Assembly (NCBI GenBank): GCA_041591635.1
Contig: JBFHRO010000155.1
Span: forward strand, 1 to 7,731
Origin: JACKOD01 sp041591635
GTDB taxonomy: Bacteria > Pseudomonadota > Gammaproteobacteria > Pseudomonadales > Oleiphilaceae
DNA: 7,731 nt
Reading direction: 5' to 3'
Positions 6,768 through 7,731 of the stretch are shown in pieces (position 1 is the first letter of the stretch; each line of letters begins with the position of its first letter). Made by a program: the position numbers and the translations under genes. The notes below the pieces were generated by a model, which searched no databases, was not told the origin of the DNA, and worked only from the letters and a program-made list of their open reading frames with translations.

Positions 6768-7100
6768 TCGCGGGTTAAAAGACTTTTGACAGGTGCGCTG
6801 GTTTCTTTATATAAACCACTGGCCATGAGTGTGCTGGCGGGTTTCTTTGCAGCTGGCCCCTTGGTGGCGCAAGAGCGTGACGAACTTGATGGCATATCCA
6901 TTCAGGGAAATAACGAGCAACCTCAGGTTCTGTACCTCATTCCCTGGCAGGCTCCCTCGATTCCCGCCCGGGAGGAACATCCGCCGGTGAGAACCTTGCA
7001 AAACGCACTGCAACCGGTGAATCCGGAATTTCATGAGAAAGAACTGTATTTCAGAAAAACGCAAACATTGCATTCCAATTTGCAACGGAAGACGCAGTAA
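6765..7100 (+). CDS. Small exported protein of unknown function between TPR and motor genes
   Basis: The 111-residue product starts with a basic segment (MSRVKRLL) and a hydrophobic stretch at about 20-34, with cleavage likely near LVA-QE (about residue 35). The mature protein of about 75 residues carries an ISIQGNNEQPQVLYLIPWQ segment, then proline-rich and charged sequence, and a polar C-terminus (RKTQTLHSNLQRKTQ). There is no Cys, no catalytic motif and no membrane segment beyond the signal. The 'QP-x-V-L-Y-x-I-P-W' segment looks like a conserved short binding motif; I do not recognise a named family. It lies 90 bases after the TPR lipoprotein gene and 39 before the TolQ-like gene, so it may link the periplasmic part to the motor. 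The position of the signal peptide supports the ATG chosen. Cytoplasmic use from ATG 6825 is possible but unproven. Confidence 0.75.
   Translation: MSRVKRLLTGALVSLYKPLAMSVLAGFFAAGPLVAQERDELDGISIQGNNEQPQVLYLIPWQAPSIPAREEHPPVRTLQNALQPVNPEFHEKELYFRKTQTLHSNLQRKTQ
6786..6815 (+). promoter_or_regulatory. Near-consensus sigma-70 promoter inside the small exported-protein gene
   Basis: A perfect TTGACA (6786-6791) is followed after 18 bases by TATAAA (6810-6815, five of six bases match TATAAT), or after 16 bases by TATATA (6808-6813). Transcription would begin near 6820, about 320 bases ahead of the TolQ-like gene. This could give the motor genes expression apart from the TPR genes. It overlaps coding sequence, so chance is possible. 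Confidence 0.4.
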
Positions 7101-7101
7101 C

Positions 7102-7113
7102 GGCCGAAAGGCC
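7102..7113 (+). other. Short GGCC-GAAA-GGCC hairpin
   Basis: A 4-bp all-GC stem is capped by a GAAA tetraloop (GNRA type), starting one base after the stop of the small exported-protein gene and ending 26 bases before the TolQ-like start. No U-tract follows, so it is not a terminator. It may be a stable mRNA element between the cistrons. Confidence 0.3.
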
Positions 7114-7139
7114 AATAACACTATGGAGAAAGAAACAAT

Positions 7140-7731
7140 ATGATAGATACCATCGTGCGCTTTTTTCAGGAAGGTGGCGCTTTTATGTACCCGATTGCTG
7201 TCGTACTGATAGTGGGGTTGGCAATCGCGATAGAACGCATGATTTATCTTTCATCCGCTACCTCAGCAAACCGCAATGCGTTTGACAAAGCGATTTTACC
7301 CCTGCTGAAAAAACGTGATTACAAAACGGCACTGCGATTCAGCACGGATTCGAATACCGCTATTGCCGCGATGATGGGCGCAGGTTTAACGCGACTGATT
7401 GCGCAGCAAAAGCGTGAGGACATTGAATACGCGCTTGAAGAAGGTTTGATGGAAACTCTGCCTCGCCTGGAGAAGCGCACCCAATACCTGGCAACGCTGG
7501 CTAACGTGTCCACCTTGTTGGGGCTCTTGGGTACCATTATTGGTTTGATCGCCGCGTTTACGGCGGTAGCCAATGCCGATCCGGCAGAAAAAGCCAGTTT
7601 GTTGTCACAGAGTATCTCGGTTGCCATGAACACCACGGCCTTTGGCTTGATGTCGGCGATTCCCTTGCTTCTTGCGCACGCCGTGTTGCAGACCAAAACC
7701 AATGAACTTGTAGACAGCTTCGAAATGGCTG
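7140..7731 (+). CDS. MotA/TolQ/ExbB family proton-channel subunit (AglR-like), C-terminus cut by window
   Basis: The visible 197 codons encode an inner-membrane protein with the standard three-helix TolQ/ExbB plan. TM1 is at about 15-37 and ends in the conserved E32-R33. A cytoplasmic charged domain spans about 40-116. TM2 is at about 117-143, carrying STLLGLLGTIIGL with Thr132. TM3 is at about 160-183, carrying AMNTTAFGLMSAIP with Thr165/Thr166. The threonines in TM2 and TM3 line the proton path in this family, and both are present. These proteins form a pentamer around an ExbD/TolR dimer and turn proton flow into force on periplasmic partners. ATG 7140 has GGAG at 7125-7128, 11 bases upstream. 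By context it resembles AglR rather than a TonB- or Tol-Pal-specific channel; sequence alone cannot separate these. The last few codons lie beyond the right edge, where ExbD-like genes would be expected. Confidence 0.93.
   Translation, partial: MIDTIVRFFQEGGAFMYPIAVVLIVGLAIAIERMIYLSSATSANRNAFDKAILPLLKKRDYKTALRFSTDSNTAIAAMMGAGLTRLIAQQKREDIEYALEEGLMETLPRLEKRTQYLATLANVSTLLGLLGTIIGLIAAFTAVANADPAEKASLLSQSISVAMNTTAFGLMSAIPLLLAHAVLQTKTNELVDSFEMA

Noticed and set aside
1..7731. Mobile elements, CRISPR arrays, tRNA or rRNA genes
   Set aside because: No transposase or integrase frames, regularly spaced repeats, target-site duplications or tRNA-like folds were seen.

Overview
The window looks like a chromosomal segment from a Gram-negative gammaproteobacterium of moderate GC content. 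The clues are several Sec signal peptides, one lipoprotein signal, a TolQ/ExbB-type inner-membrane channel and strong Shine-Dalgarno sites. The protein style resembles marine lineages such as the Cellvibrionales or Alteromonadales. That placement is an impression from the sequence, not a search result.

Layout. Bases 1-288 hold the 3' end of a CoxE-like von Willebrand A (VWA) protein gene. Bases 289-682 are non-coding but structured: a hairpin with a U-tract on the minus strand, a 9-bp long-range inverted repeat, a 13-base palindrome and a possible minus-strand promoter. Together these suggest a small minus-strand RNA. From 683 to the right edge, six genes run on the plus strand with small gaps or overlaps: a small periplasmic coiled-coil protein (683-1201), a 658-residue TPR and coiled-coil periplasmic protein (1215-3191), a 969-residue TPR periplasmic protein (3188-6097), a 198-residue TPR lipoprotein (6078-6674), a 111-residue exported protein (6765-7100), and a MotA/TolQ/ExbB proton-channel subunit cut by the window edge (7140-7731).

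How the genes fit together. The run of three TPR envelope proteins (about 650 aa, about 1000 aa, and a small lipoprotein) next to a TolQ-like motor subunit matches the make-up of the 'ancestral core' of the Myxococcus gliding machinery (GltC, GltD/AgmU, GltE/AglT and the AglR-AglQ-AglS motor). That core was reported to occur, with unknown function, in non-gliding bacteria. The likely model is a proton-motive-force-driven envelope complex: the TolQ-like channel, with ExbD/TolR partners expected just beyond the right edge, energises a periplasmic TPR scaffold that reaches an outer-membrane lipoprotein. The two small exported proteins (683-1201 and 6765-7100) look like accessory parts of unknown function. 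The match rests on order, size and domain type, not on alignment.

Regulation visible in the sequence. Genes 2 to 5 are tightly spaced and probably co-transcribed. A hairpin follows the lipoprotein gene, and a near-consensus sigma-70 promoter lies inside the next gene, so the motor part may be expressed partly on its own. No convincing promoter could be fixed for the first gene of the operon.
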